A DNA stretch of 64,000 bases from Collimonas humicola. Lineage in GTDB: Bacteria; Pseudomonadota; Gammaproteobacteria; Burkholderiales; Burkholderiaceae_D. The position numbers and the translations under genes were made by a program. This document shows, one piece after another, positions 19,001 through 27,426 of the stretch; position 1 is the stretch's first letter; each line of letters begins with the position of its first letter. A model generated the notes under the pieces. That model was not told where the DNA came from. It saw nothing but the letters and a program-made list of their open reading frames with translations, and made no database searches. The stretch lies in contig NZ_JAGQEE010000001.1 in NCBI RefSeq assembly GCF_018304945.1, positions 1,488,001-1,552,000 of the forward strand. Reading direction: 5' to 3'.

Positions 19001-22000
19001 GTTGACAGCGAGGTCACGTTGCTATTGGTTGTACTCAGCCCTGTCGACAGCGAACCGATATTGCTGGCGTTGGTGCTGATGCCGGTCGAAGTCGAGGTCG
19101 ACAGCGAGGTCACATTGCTGTTGGTTGTGCTCAGGCCAGTCGACAGCGAACCGATGTTGCTGGCATTGGTACTGATGCCAGTCGAGGTCGACGTCGACAA
19201 CGACGTCACGTTGCTGTTGGTCGTGCTCAAGCCGGTCGACAACGAACCAATGTTGCTGGCGTTGGTGCTGATGCCGGTCGAGGTCGACGTCGACAGCGAA
19301 GTCACATTGCTGTTGGTCGTGCTCAGGCCAGTCGACAGCGAACCGATATTGCTGGCATTGGTGCTGATGCCGGTCGAGGTCGAAGTCGACAACGATGTCA
19401 CGTTGCTGTTGGTCGTGCTCAGGCCAGTCGACAAGGAACCGATATTGCTGGCGTTGGTGCTGATGCCGGTCGAGGTCGACGTCGACAGCGAAGTCACATT
19501 GCTGTTGGTCGTACTCAGCCCGGTCGACAGCGAACCGATGTTGCTGGCGTTGGTGCTGATGCCTGTCGAAGTCGAAGTCGACAGCGACGTCACATTACTG
19601 TCGGTGGAGCTCAAGCCGGTCGACAGCGAGCCAATATTGCTGGCGTTCGTGCTGATGCCGCTCGAAGTCGAAGTCGACAGCGACGTCACGTTGCTATTGG
19701 TTGTGCTCAGCCCTGTTGACAGCGAGCCAATATTGCTGGCGTTCGTGCTAATGCCTGTCGAGGTCGACGTCGACAGCGAGGTCACGTTGCTATTGGTCGT
19801 GCTCAGGCCAGTCGACAATGAACCTACATTGCTGTTGGTTGTGCTCAGCCCTGTTGACAGCGAACCAATGTTGCTGGCATTGGTACTGATGCCAGTCGAG
19901 GTCGACGTCGACAACGACGTCACGTTGCTATTGGTCGTGCTCAGGCCAGTCGACAATGAACCTACATTGCTGTTGGTTGTGCTCAGCCCTGTTGACAGCG
20001 AACCAATGTTGCTGGCATTGGTACTGATGCCAGTCGAGGTCGACGTCGACAATGACGTCACGTTGCTGTTGGTCGTGCTTAGGCCAGTCGACAGCGAGCC
20101 CACATTGCTATTCGTCGTACTCAGCCCAGTGGAAAGCGAATTCACACCGCTTTGTGCCGTGCTGATGCCGGTCGAGGCTGACGTCGACAGCGAAGTCACA
20201 TTGCTGTTGGTCGTGCTCAGGCCAGTCGACAAAGAGCCAACATTGCTGTTCGTTGTACTCAGGCCAGTAGATAGCGAATTCACACCGCTTTGTGCCGTGC
20301 TGATGCCGGTCGAGGCTGACGTCGACAGCGATGTCACATTGCTGTTGGTCGTGCTCAGGCCAGTCGACAAAGAGCCCACATTGCTATTCGTTGTACTCAA
20401 ACCTGTGGACAGCGAATTCACACCGCTTTGTGCCGTGCTGATGCCGGTTGAAGTCGACGTCGACAGCGAGGTCACGTTGCTGTTGGTCGTACTCAGCCCG
20501 GTCGACAGCGAACCCACATTGCTATTCGTTGTACTCAGTCCAGTGGACAGCGAATTCACACCGCTTTGTGCCGTGCTGATACCAGTCGAGGTCGAAGTCG
20601 ACAGCGAAGTCACATTGCTGTTGGTGGAGCTCAGCCCTGTCGATAGCGACCCTACATTACTATTCGTGGTGCTCAGCCCAGTGGACAGCGAATTCACACC
20701 GCTTTGTGCCGTGCTGATACCAGCCGAGGTCGAAGTCGACAGCGAAGTCACATTGCTGTTGGTGGAGCTCAAGCCGGTCGACAACGAACCCACATTGCTA
20801 TTCGTTGTACTCAGACCAGTAGACAGTGAATTCACTCCGCTTTGTGCCGTGCTGATGCCCGTCGAAGTCGAGGTTGACAACGATGATACGCTGCTATTGG
20901 TCGTACTCAAACCCGTCGAGGTCGAAGTTGACAGCGACGACACGTTGCTGTTGGTTGTGCTCAGACCTGTCGATAGCGAATTCACGCCGCTCTGTGCTGT
21001 GCTGATGCCCGTCGAAGCCGAGGTTGACAACGATGACACGCTGCTATTGGTCGTACTCAAACCCGTCGAGGTCGAAGTTGACAGCGACGACACGTTGCTG
21101 TTGGTTGTGCTCAGGCCTGTCGATAGCGAATTCACGCCACTTTGCGCTGTGCTGATACCCGTCGAAGTCGAGGTTGACAACGATGACACGCTGCTATTGG
21201 TCGTACTCAAACCCGTCGAGCTCGAAGTTGACAGCGACGACACGTTGCTGTTGGTTGTGCTCAGGCCTGTCGATAGCGAATTCACGCCGCTCTGTGCTGT
21301 GCTGATGCCCGTCGAAGTCGAGGTTGACAACGATGACACACTGCTATTGGTCGTGCTCAGACCGGTTGAGGTCGAAGTCGACAACGATGTCACGTTGCTG
21401 TTGGTAGTGCTCAGACCTGTTGAGGTCGAGGTCGATAACGATGTCACACTGCTGTTGGTTGTGCTTAGGCCTGTAGATGTTGAAGTCGACAACGAACTGA
21501 GTTGACTGAAATTCACTCCGTCAGTTGCTACTGTACCTGCCGCGACATTAGTAAGCTTATTTCCAGCCAAGCTGGCTCCGCCGGAAAATGTCGCAAGACC
21601 GCTACTGGAAAATGTCCCAGTTACGGCGCTATTGCCCTTTAGATTTATACCTGTAGGGCCGTAAAGCATAATACTTCCAGCTGGATTGTTTCCTGTACCA
21701 CCAATATACATGTACGCCGACGTAGCACTAGCCGTCCCACCGTTTCCCGAATTATTTTCTGATATTACTACCCCCGTTCCTTGTGTAGCCGAAGGACCGC
21801 AATTTCCTTCCCCAGCTGCCCCTGCATCATTCATACCCTGCCAACCCGTCGATGTTACCCCTACCAAAGTCCAAGAGTTAAGGGTCGGGCCGGCACAATT
21901 TCCTATATACCCAGCCCACGCTATATCTGTAAAAAATCCCAATAAAAAAATAGCAGCAATGTTTTTAGCAATAGTCTTTGCAGAAAAATTCCGCCCCTCT

Positions 22001-22122
22001 GCTTCGGTGACCTGTGACACCGAGACATTGCCCTTCCCCTTGCAAGCATTTTTTGCCAATTCCCCCACTACGCAATAATCACCAGAGGTTTTATTCCAGA
22101 TGACTCGGTAAACCTTATTCAT
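16093..22122 (-). CDS. TAA1: giant trimeric autotransporter adhesin with Ser/Thr repeat stalk
   Basis: About 2,009 aa, type Vc secretion. It starts with an ESPR (MNKVYRVIWNKTSGDYCVVG) and a hydrophobic signal segment (IAAIFLLGFFTDIAWA). The ATG at 22122 is preferred over a TTG eight codons upstream because the ESPR starts exactly there after GGGGAT. Next comes a short unusual head (residues about 55-180) and a neck (NKLTNVAAGTVATDGVNFSQL without its first Met). Residues about 205-1550 are the stalk of 32-residue repeats. A second neck, YadA-type head motifs (AVAIGNNAQATGDPTVAIG) and a YadA anchor ending GVGFSW complete it. It should form a trimeric surface fibre. A 41-bp element lies 165 bp upstream, and HilA-like regulator R1 is the next upstream gene. 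Confidence 0.95.
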   Translation of the reverse strand: MNKVYRVIWNKTSGDYCVVGELAKNACKGKGNVSVSQVTEAEGRNFSAKTIAKNIAAIFLLGFFTDIAWAGYIGNCAGPTLNSWTLVGVTSTGWQGMNDAGAAGEGNCGPSATQGTGVVISENNSGNGGTASATSAYMYIGGTGNNPAGSIMLYGPTGINLKGNSAVTGTFSSSGLATFSGGASLAGNKLTNVAAGTVATDGVNFSQLSSLSTSTSTGLSTTNSSVTSLSTSTSTGLSTTNSNVTSLSTSTSTGLSTTNSSVSSLSTSTSTGISTAQSGVNSLSTGLSTTNSNVSSLSTSSSTGLSTTNSSVSSLSTSTSTGISTAQSGVNSLSTGLSTTNSNVSSLSTSTSTGLSTTNSSVSSLSTSASTGISTAQSGVNSLSTGLSTTNSNVSSLSTSTSTGLSTTNSSVSSLSTSTSTGISTAQSGVNSLSTGLSTTNSNVGSLSTGLSSTNSNVTSLSTSTSAGISTAQSGVNSLSTGLSTTNSNVGSLSTGLSSTNSNVTSLSTSTSTGISTAQSGVNSLSTGLSTTNSNVGSLSTGLSTTNSNVTSLSTSTSTGISTAQSGVNSLSTGLSTTNSNVGSLSTGLSTTNSNVTSLSTSASTGISTAQSGVNSLSTGLSTTNSNVGSLSTGLSTTNSNVTSLSTSASTGISTAQSGVNSLSTGLSTTNSNVGSLSTGLSTTNSNVTSLSTSTSTGISTNASNIGSLSTGLSTTNSNVGSLSTGLSTTNSNVTSLSTSTSTGISTNASNIGSLSTGLSTTNSNVGSLSTGLSTTNSNVTSLSTSTSTGISTNASNIGSLSTGLSTTNSNVTSLSTSTSSGISTNASNIGSLSTGLSSTDSNVTSLSTSTSTGISTNASNIGSLSTGLSTTNSNVTSLSTSTSTGISTNASNIGSLSTGLSTTNSNVTSLSTSTSTGISTNASNIGSLSTGLSTTNSNVTSLSTSTSTGISTNASNIGSLSTGLSTTNSNVTSLSTSTSTGISTNASNIGSLSTGLSTTNSNVTSLSTSTSTGISTNASNIGSLSTGLSTTNSNVTSLSTSTSTGISTAQSGVNSLSTGLSTTNSNVGSLSTGLSTTNSNVTSLSTSTSTGISTNASNIGSLSTGLSTTNSNVTSLSTSTSTGISTNASNIGSLSTGLSTTNSNVTSLSTSTSTGISTNASNIGSLSTGLSTTNSNVTSLSTSTSTGISTNASNIGSLSTGLSTTNSNVTSLSTSTSTGISTNASNIGSLSTGLSTTNSNVTSLSTSTSTGISTNASNIGSLSTGLSTTNSNVTSLSTSTSTGISTNASNIGSLSTGLSTTNSNVTSLSTSTSTGISTNASNIGSLSTGLSTTNSNVTSLSTSTSTGISTNASNIGSLSTGLSTTNSNVTSLSTSTSTGISTNASNIGSLSTGLSTTNSNVTSLSTSTSTGISTNASNIGSLSTGLSTTNSNVTSLSTSTSTGISTNASNIGSLSTGLSTTNSNVGSLSTGLSTTNSNVTSLSTSTSTGISTNASNIGSLSTGLSTTNSNVTSLSTSTSTGISTAQSGVNSLSTGLSTTNSNVGSLSTGVANSVQYDNPGHTSVTLGGVGATTPVTLTNVAAGVKPTDAVNFSQLSSLSTSTSAGINSLSTGLSSTNSNVTSLSTSTSTGISTAQSGVNSLSTGLSTTNSNVSALSTSTSTGLSTAASGISSLSTGLSTTNSNVSSLSTSTSSGLSTAASGINSLSTGVASISTGLGQLTTLSTSLVGVGSLSTSLKPLADASAAAAANGSTIGSTTIGGANSDGTVQTRGTSGAVINNVTPATCTTVKGVDATGSGLCAQATKDGATAFGSNAQATDANTTAVGFRALASQAGSVAIGNNAQATGDPTVAIGQNSLASGNNSVATGAGAQATGNNAVALGAGSIADQANTVSVGAPGSERRITNVAAGVDPTDAVNVSQLSAVQNQVGDVQRIAFSGVAMAGALAGLPQVDSGKTFALGAGIGSYAGYTALALGASARVNPNTVIKFGVSTTSGTRTLINAGVGFSW
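17465..21505 (-). repeat. 96-bp tandem repeat array in TAA1
   Basis: About 40 units of 96 bp, each encoding an 18-residue block (SLSTSTSTGISTNASNIG or the AQSGVN variant) plus a 14-residue block (SLSTGLSTTNSNVT). Units differ mainly at synonymous positions (for example GTCGAGGTC/GTCGAAGTC). Extra 14-residue blocks and an 18-residue-only zone at the N-terminal end interrupt the period. The array is free of stop codons on the opposite strand as well. Confidence 0.95.
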
Positions 22123-22286
22123 TTTTATATCCCCAGAAATTTTCAACTAACAGGCCAAATCTGCTCTTCCAATCCATATGGGCTTCGCTGAAACAGAAAC
22201 AGCCGCCTCCGCCGCCGCGAAATCGCTGACAACGAATTTGATATTTACTAATGTAGATGGATTTTTATGAGTTGCGACCTCACCAA
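22123..22286. other. AT-rich leader/promoter region of TAA1
   Basis: AT-rich stretch between the TAA1 start and the 41-bp element at 22287. It should contain the TAA1 promoter; I cannot single out one -35/-10 pair with confidence. Confidence 0.4.
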
Positions 22287-22327
22287 ACAATGCTTAACGA
22301 AACCATCAGGAAGCCGTAAGCATTTGT
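22287..22327. promoter_or_regulatory. 41-bp inverted-repeat element upstream of TAA1
   Basis: Left arm ACAATGCTTA, 20-bp conserved spacer, right arm TAAGCATTTGT. The same 41-bp layout occurs at 25038 and 44589. The left arm, read on the other strand, is TAAGCATTGT, exactly the half-site in front of the S gene at 45316. It is a candidate binding site for the HilA-like regulators, or less likely an RNA hairpin. Confidence 0.6.
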
Positions 22328-22616
22328 TGTTTTTGCATCGAATTAAATAAAAAATGACCCGCTGAAAAAGCCATGGCATTGAAAATGCAATGCAAAAAGC
22401 AAATGCCCTTTTGTCGAAAGCGAACCCGGATTAATTGCCCAAAAGAATTGTTTTGAATTTACGGAAGGACGCGAGGAGACCGCTAGCGTCAAGCTATAAA
22501 GCGCCTAGCCATCAACGGCGAAATATTCTTGATATCGACAAAAATGGCCACCCGCAGGAAATTTGGCGTGGTCCCGGCAATCACGGACGATCCATGAATC
22601 ACGCATTGGATGGTGA

Positions 22617-23945
22617 CTAACGAGAAAATATGTGCGCAAGAATGGCCGGGTATTCCGGATGCTGCTTAAGCGCGGAATTTTCAACGAAGCTCAACAAAAT
22701 CGGCAAATGGCCATACCCCGCGCGCACGGCCTCTTTCACTCTAAGCACCGCTTCGTCAACCAGATCCATGGCAATCAAGGCCGCCAGGTGCGTTATGCGG
22801 ATGTTGACGTTGGCCGTTGCCTGTGCGGCAATCAGCTCCAAGGCGCTGTCCCTGTCGCCGCATTGCGCGAGAACATAGGAGATGATGCCGGCAGCGTAGA
22901 TCCAGGAAGAGCGGCTTAACGTTATTTGCCGTGCGGCGTGCGCCAGTTCCGGCTGCGGATCCGCAAACGCCAGCATGCCCAGCAAATACAGATAGACTTG
23001 CTGGCTGTCTGGATGGATGCGATATGCCTCGCGCGCGTGCTCGACAATATCGATGGCGCTTGCGCCGGCAGCGGCCAGGGACCGTGCATGCATGATCGAT
23101 TGTTCAGGCGAGAAGGGATTCAATTCGATGGCGGAGGAGAACGCCGCGACGGCATCGGCAGCTGCGCCCGTCGCCAGCAGATGCAAGCCGTAATTGAAAT
23201 GCGTGACAGGATTTTCCGGCGACAGAAGCAACGCTTGCTTATGCATGAAGCGAGCTTCATTAAACTGCCATTTGCCATCGAGAAGATTGGCCTTTTGCGA
23301 CTGCAAACCCAATGCGCCAGGCTCGGTGCGCTCGATAGACCTCAGTATATTCTGCGCTTCGTCAATCATTTGCAGACCGCATGGCACTCCGTTGATCGCT
23401 CGACTAGCCATGCATTGGGCCAATACCAGTTTCGCCGGAATGTAATCAGGCGCTTGAGAGATGACATCGTTGATAATCGATCCCGCTCGGTCATAAGCCG
23501 CCGGTGAATGGTTCTGCAGCACTTGCTGCGCATAGAAACATGCAGCCGTTACCGAAGGATGCACCTTGACCGTACCGGATTGACGGCCGCGATCCGATGA
23601 CACCAGGACCGATGCATCGGCTTCCTCTGGCTGGATGGTCAGGCGATATCCGAGCCCATACAATGAATCGATTTTTATCATACCAATATGGGACAGCACC
23701 CGCCGCAGTTGCGCCATGCAGCGCGCAAGACTTTCATTAGACATCCGCCCATTCCATACATGCTGGGCAAAATCCTTTTTTGAAACCGATTTCGGCCATG
23801 CGTGAAGCAACAGACTTAATGCTCCCCTCTCTTTGGGCGGCAGATCCAGTATCGCGTTTTTATAAGCCACAAATCCATGTTGATCGACCGTAAATCCAAC
23901 AGATGCGGGAGCAATGCCCGAAATTTTCCGATGCCAGGGCTGCAT
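22617..23945 (-). CDS. R1: HilA-like regulator, winged helix plus TPR
   Basis: 442 aa. Residues about 15-105 form an OmpR/PhoB-type winged-helix domain, with the segment RMSNESLARCMAQLRRVLSH as probable recognition helix and IDSLYGLGYRLTI as wing. The rest is helical with TPR-like repeats (NPVTHFNYGLHLLATGAAAD, AAFSSAIELNPFSPEQ). No receiver domain or membrane segment is present, so it resembles HilA rather than a response regulator or CadC. It lies upstream of TAA1 on the same strand and is the best candidate activator of TAA1. R2 and R3 are full paralogues, and R4-psi next to TAA2 is a broken close relative. Confidence 0.8.
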   Translation of the reverse strand: MQPWHRKISGIAPASVGFTVDQHGFVAYKNAILDLPPKERGALSLLLHAWPKSVSKKDFAQHVWNGRMSNESLARCMAQLRRVLSHIGMIKIDSLYGLGYRLTIQPEEADASVLVSSDRGRQSGTVKVHPSVTAACFYAQQVLQNHSPAAYDRAGSIINDVISQAPDYIPAKLVLAQCMASRAINGVPCGLQMIDEAQNILRSIERTEPGALGLQSQKANLLDGKWQFNEARFMHKQALLLSPENPVTHFNYGLHLLATGAAADAVAAFSSAIELNPFSPEQSIMHARSLAAAGASAIDIVEHAREAYRIHPDSQQVYLYLLGMLAFADPQPELAHAARQITLSRSSWIYAAGIISYVLAQCGDRDSALELIAAQATANVNIRITHLAALIAMDLVDEAVLRVKEAVRAGYGHLPILLSFVENSALKQHPEYPAILAHIFSR

Positions 23946-24193
23946 TTTCTTTTCTTGTAATATTCGAAAACAACTATTGCTTTATCTCTTACTGTCTGAC
24001 ATTTCTCGTCTGCGATCAGCGCCACAGTCAACGACATGGAATTCAATTAAATAATATTGAAAGCCGTTTTATATTCAGTAATTTCTCCAGCTGATTTCAC
24101 TTGGAAAAAATATCGTTTTCTTCCAAATTCTTCCTGGGCTCTTCTCATGCTATCTGCACTTTGAAGCGTTGTAACGACAATACGCCTTAGCTT

Positions 24194-24224
24194 GCCAAAT
24201 CATCATAAAGACGTAATTATTGGT
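24194..24224. promoter_or_regulatory. Degenerate copy of the 41-bp element upstream of R1
   Basis: The 20-bp spacer (GCCAAATCATC...AAGACG) and right arm TAATTATTGGT match the element consensus. The left arm is poorly kept. It lies about 250 bp before the R1 start, suggesting autoregulation. Confidence 0.45.
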
Positions 24225-24243
24225 TGCAATCAGGCCACTGCCG

Positions 24244-24420
24244 TCATGACTCTGACATACCGCTCCACTCGGCGCGGCGTTGCCTGTTTTCTTCCAGCAC
24301 GTCCTCGAGCATTCGGCGCACCTCGACCTTTCTTCTCGCAATTGCCACGAACGTTTCTTCAGTCGGATGTTCAAAAATATTCGTGTCGCGTCCTTCATCG
24401 GCACTCTGAAATTCAGCCAT
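24244..24420 (-). CDS. 58-aa helical protein between R1 and a DUF4096 gene
   Basis: A short ORF with an ATG at 24420 preceded by GGGAGAA at good distance. It encodes MAEFQSADEGRDTNIF... followed by a strongly charged helix (RRKVEVRRMLEDVLEENRQRR) and ends EWSGMSES. It lies 80 bp downstream of the DUF4096 gene on the same strand and may be cotranscribed with it and R1. Codon use and the ribosome-binding site favour a real gene. No family is recognised. The helix could mediate binding to a partner. Confidence 0.55.
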   Translation of the reverse strand: MAEFQSADEGRDTNIFEHPTEETFVAIARRKVEVRRMLEDVLEENRQRRAEWSGMSES

Positions 24421-24500
24421 CAATTTCTCCCGGATCTGTTCAAATCAGACGCACGCACAAATTCTTCCGCCTGCATCCAGAAATTTCACGCCCCAGCTAC

Positions 24501-24941
24501 TTAAGTCGCCCCTACCAATGACAGCCAGTTCACATCCGCCTCGCTTTCCCTATTTTGCTCCGCGCCGTTTCTGAACGGAGTTACAGAGGCGGTATAAATT
24601 TGACGCTCGACTCTTCTGGTTTTTCTTCTGACGGCGCTTTCCGTCTGCTGATCAGCATATTCGGCAACCTTCTCCATCGCGGCGCGCAGCTCCTTCTCTC
24701 CGCCCAGATCTTGCACGATCTGGTGCCAGCAGCCGCTCTGATTCCAGCGCCTGAACCGCATATAAATGGCATTCCATCCTCCGAATTGAGATGGCAACTC
24801 GCGCCAGCAGCAGCGTCCGGATACATGCAGAAGGACTGCCTCGATAAATAAGCGATTATTGCGCCCGCTTGCGCCAGGAGCACCTGGCCTGCCAAGCAGT
24901 AGCGGCTCCAATTTTTCCCATTGATCATCTCGAAGAATCAT
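24501..24941 (-). CDS. Stand-alone DUF4096 protein (IS5-type transposase N-domain) A
   Basis: 146 aa from the ATG at 24941. Residues 1-85 match the DNA-binding N-domain of IS5-group transposases: LRDDQWEKLEPLLLGRPGAP, then NRLFIEAVLLHVSGRCCWREL and PSQFGGWNAIYMRFRRW. At the point where these transposases carry the first catalytic Asp (usually 'MIDST') this protein reads AAMEKVAEY, and the DDE domain is replaced by a basic tail that ends naturally. No terminal inverted repeats flank it. It may be a decayed transposase or a domesticated DNA-binding protein. The paralogue at 25461-25787 shares both the domain and the early stop, which favours domestication. Confidence 0.6.
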   Translation of the reverse strand: MILRDDQWEKLEPLLLGRPGAPGASGRNNRLFIEAVLLHVSGRCCWRELPSQFGGWNAIYMRFRRWNQSGCWHQIVQDLGGEKELRAAMEKVAEYADQQTESAVRRKTRRVERQIYTASVTPFRNGAEQNRESEADVNWLSLVGAT

Positions 24942-25037
24942 GACTGGCACCCACTAAGTAAGAGATATAAGGCAACCGCAACGTGGTCGGCACAGAATGC
25001 AATATATGTGATTCCCCTCTCCGTGTGACATACAAAG

Positions 25038-25078
25038 ACAATGATTAACGAAATCATCAAGAAGACGTAATCATTTGT
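25038..25078. promoter_or_regulatory. 41-bp inverted-repeat element between DUF4096-A and S1
   Basis: Left arm ACAATGATTA, 20-bp spacer, right arm TAATCATTTGT. Relative to the TAA1 copy, the C-to-A change in the left arm is matched by G-to-T in the right arm, so symmetry is kept. It lies about 97 bp upstream of the DUF4096-A start and also upstream of S1. Confidence 0.6.
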
Positions 25079-25190
25079 GGCGTCTATTCACTTGAAGATG
25101 ATGCGATACAAAGATCACTTACGAAGCGCAGTGAAGAGAATGAAATGCATGCTGGCGAGAAAAAGCTTTACCAAACGATATGGAAATTGA

Positions 25191-25248
25191 CAACCATTGT
25201 GAAAGCCCGCGTAAAGGAATGGACTGCCGGCAGATTGCTCTCTAGGAT
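25191..25248 (+). promoter_or_regulatory. S-type promoter of S1
   Basis: Half-site-like CAACCATTGT (25191-25200), then 19 bp, a -35 box TGGACT (25220-25225), 17 bp and a -10 box TAGGAT (25243-25248). The same spacing recurs in front of the other S genes. Confidence 0.6.
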
Positions 25249-25280
25249 GTCAGGCTTGATTACCACGCGTTACAAGCTAT

Positions 25281-25442
25281 ATGGAAATGATCACCGAGGA
25301 CAAAATACTCGATGCATGCATCGATAAAATCTCAAACCTGGCAGCGCTTACGCTTTACGGCATGAATGCTATCGGCCAGGTGCATGTCGCGATCAATGGG
25401 GTGTGCCGCTTTGGGCGGCAGCAGTCGATTAGCCAGACTTAA
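25281..25442 (+). pseudogene. S1: 3'-truncated copy of the S-family gene
   Basis: Encodes 53 residues (MEMITEDKILDACIDKISNL...VHVAINGVCRFGRQQSI). The first 43 align closely with intact S3 at 45316; the C-terminal half (the LLAFKNKL...HPSLPDYRKTLNYAAS region) is lost. The promoter is intact, so a short product could still be made. The truncation point lies 20 bp before the DUF4096-B gene. Confidence 0.65.
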
Positions 25443-25460
25443 ATTATTGCGGGATCGGAG

Positions 25461-25787
25461 ATGTCGATATACGGCGAAAAACTAACTGATGGTCACTGGG
25501 AAAAATTAAACTTCATTTTGTCGCTTCCCAAAGGTGCGCATCATTTCAGAAAAGATAATCGTTTGTTCATTGAGGCAGTATTGTGGGTAGTGCTGAATCA
25601 TGAATCATGGCGCAACCTGCCCTCCAGATTTGGAAAATGGCCTGCCCATTACCTCCGCTTGCTCGACTGGCATCAGCGCAAAATCTGGCGCTCCTTGGCA
25701 AGCAATCAGATTGAAGATCAAGAACTGCAATTCCTTTTGAATCAGATTGTGTTGTTCTGCGAGCGCTTTGATCAAAAAAAGCAGTAA
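25461..25787 (+). CDS. Stand-alone DUF4096 protein B
   Basis: 108 aa. LTDGHWEKLNFILSLPKG, then NRLFIEAVLWVVLNHESWRNL and PSRFGKWPAHYLRLLDWHQ match the IS5-type N-domain. The C-terminal part reads DQELQFLLNQIVLFCERFDQ where a transposase would have its first catalytic Asp, and the protein then stops. No terminal repeats are seen. The core pattern (W-EKL, NRLFIEAVL, WR-LPS-FG-W-A-Y) is shared with DUF4096-A, although the two DNA sequences are clearly different, so they are old relatives. A GGAG abuts the ATG. It converges on R2. Confidence 0.6.
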   Translation: MSIYGEKLTDGHWEKLNFILSLPKGAHHFRKDNRLFIEAVLWVVLNHESWRNLPSRFGKWPAHYLRLLDWHQRKIWRSLASNQIEDQELQFLLNQIVLFCERFDQKKQ

Positions 25788-25820
25788 TGAAACATAGAAT
25801 ATTTCTCCCGCCGGCATCGC

Positions 25821-27158
25821 TCATTCCGGCGGCATGCGGGAAAACACCTTGGCATGCACCTGGGCGTAATCCGGATGCTGTTTCAAGGCAGCGTTTTCTG
25901 GCACGTTGAGTAAAAAAGGCAGGACGCCAAATCCGGTTTCGGCCGCAGCCTTCACTTTTGCCATCGCCTCGTCAAGCATTCCCATGGCAATTAAGGCCGC
26001 CAGATGTATGCCGTGAACGCTGCTATGCTCTGCAATGATTTCCCGCGCTCCCGCATGATCGCCGCAACGCGCAAGTATGTATGCCACGCCCCTGGACGTG
26101 AGGGCGTGCGCATAGCGGTTCTTTTCCACGAAATGACGTGCGGCGTGGGCGAGTTCCGGCTGCGGATCCACCCAGGCCAAGGTATAGAGCAAAACCACAT
26201 AAGCCCAAGGACTATCCGGATGAGAGAGATAGGCGCTTCGTGCTTGCGCCAGTACTTCGGCCGGATCCATGTTTGCGCAAGCGCAGGCGCGCACCAGCAT
26301 AGTGGCGATGTTCGCTGAAAACGGATTGAGTTGCGCCGCGAAACGGAAAGCGTTAACGGCCTCGGATCCGGCATTGGCGTAGATCAGATGATATCCATAG
26401 CGATAATAAGCGACGTCATCGTCGGGAGACATTTGCAAGGCCCGTTCGTGCGCGCCCCTGGCCTCATCGAAATGCCATTTGCAATCGAGAAGATGGCCGG
26501 TCAGCGATTGCAAGCCTTGCAGATAGGGCTCGCTATCCTGGACGATTCTTAGTTGGTCAAGCGCATCGTCGATTTGCGAGCGCTGTATATTCGCATCAAA
26601 AAACCCCCTCTCGGCGACGTATTGCGCGAGCAACAGCTTGGCCATCATATAGTCGGGAGCCTTGGACACGACATTTCTGAGTATTGATTCAGCTTGGGAA
26701 AAGGCATCCTGCGAACGGCGTTCAAGTAATTGCCGGGCGTGGATGCAAGCCTCGATTAGCGCAGCATGGGGCTTTGCCGCATCGGATTTTGGGGGGGAAT
26801 GCGCAATCGCCGGCACGGCGGACAATCGCCGCACTTTATCCGACAAAATCGCCAGGCGATAACCTTGGCCATATAGGGAATCGATCTGCACGACGCCAAG
26901 ATTGGAGAGAGCCCGGCGCAGTTGCGTAATGCAGCGGGCCAAACTTTCGTCCGACATGCGCCCGGCCCATACTTTTTTTGAAAAATCTTCCTTTGAAACG
27001 ACTTTCGGCCACGCATTCAGCAACAGACGGAAGGCTCCGCGTTCTTTTGGAGGCAAAAAGAGAAGTGAGTCTTTGTAAGAAACAAAACCATCCCGGTCTA
27101 TATCGAACCCGGCGGATACAGGATCTATATCGGCAAGTGCGCCTGATGAATTTTGCAT
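25821..27158 (-). CDS. R2: HilA-like regulator, winged helix plus TPR
   Basis: 445 aa when started at the Met (27158) that aligns with the R3 start; an upstream frame adds 22 residues absent from R3, where the matching position is a stop. The winged-helix domain is at about residues 15-105 (PPKERGAFRLLLNAWPKVVS, RMSDESLARCITQLRRALSN, IDSLYGQGYRL). TPR-like helices follow (DDVAYYRYGYHLIYANAGSE, AFRFAAQLNPFSANI). It is very similar to R3 along its whole length, so the two are a recent tandem duplication; R1 is more distant. No clear copy of the 41-bp element lies directly upstream. Confidence 0.8.
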   Translation of the reverse strand: MQNSSGALADIDPVSAGFDIDRDGFVSYKDSLLFLPPKERGAFRLLLNAWPKVVSKEDFSKKVWAGRMSDESLARCITQLRRALSNLGVVQIDSLYGQGYRLAILSDKVRRLSAVPAIAHSPPKSDAAKPHAALIEACIHARQLLERRSQDAFSQAESILRNVVSKAPDYMMAKLLLAQYVAERGFFDANIQRSQIDDALDQLRIVQDSEPYLQGLQSLTGHLLDCKWHFDEARGAHERALQMSPDDDVAYYRYGYHLIYANAGSEAVNAFRFAAQLNPFSANIATMLVRACACANMDPAEVLAQARSAYLSHPDSPWAYVVLLYTLAWVDPQPELAHAARHFVEKNRYAHALTSRGVAYILARCGDHAGAREIIAEHSSVHGIHLAALIAMGMLDEAMAKVKAAAETGFGVLPFLLNVPENAALKQHPDYAQVHAKVFSRMPPE

Positions 27159-27426
27159 TTCCAGTGGCCCAAAGTATTTCATGCCATCTTTACAATCATC
27201 GATAGCCAAATTCGCATCACGCAAATTCTATCTATTATTCGATACCGATTGTGTCTCTTTCCCATTGAATTTGCTCAACTGAAAAATGCTTCCTCTCTCC
27301 TGGAAAACCTCTTTCGTTAAAAAGATAGTTTGCAGAAAAACTCGCTCTCCGGTTGATCCGAATTTCCTGACGCAGATCAATATGCATTTGACCACGAAAG
27401 ACGTTATATTGAGATTGCCGTTAAAT

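Noticed and set aside
17465-21505. 1,346-codon plus-strand ORF
   Set aside because: Antisense to TAA1 repeats; no domain or export signal, and openness is explained by the 96-bp period.
24501-25787. A complete IS5-type insertion sequence
   Set aside because: No DDE domain, no terminal inverted repeats and no target duplication could be seen around either DUF4096 gene.
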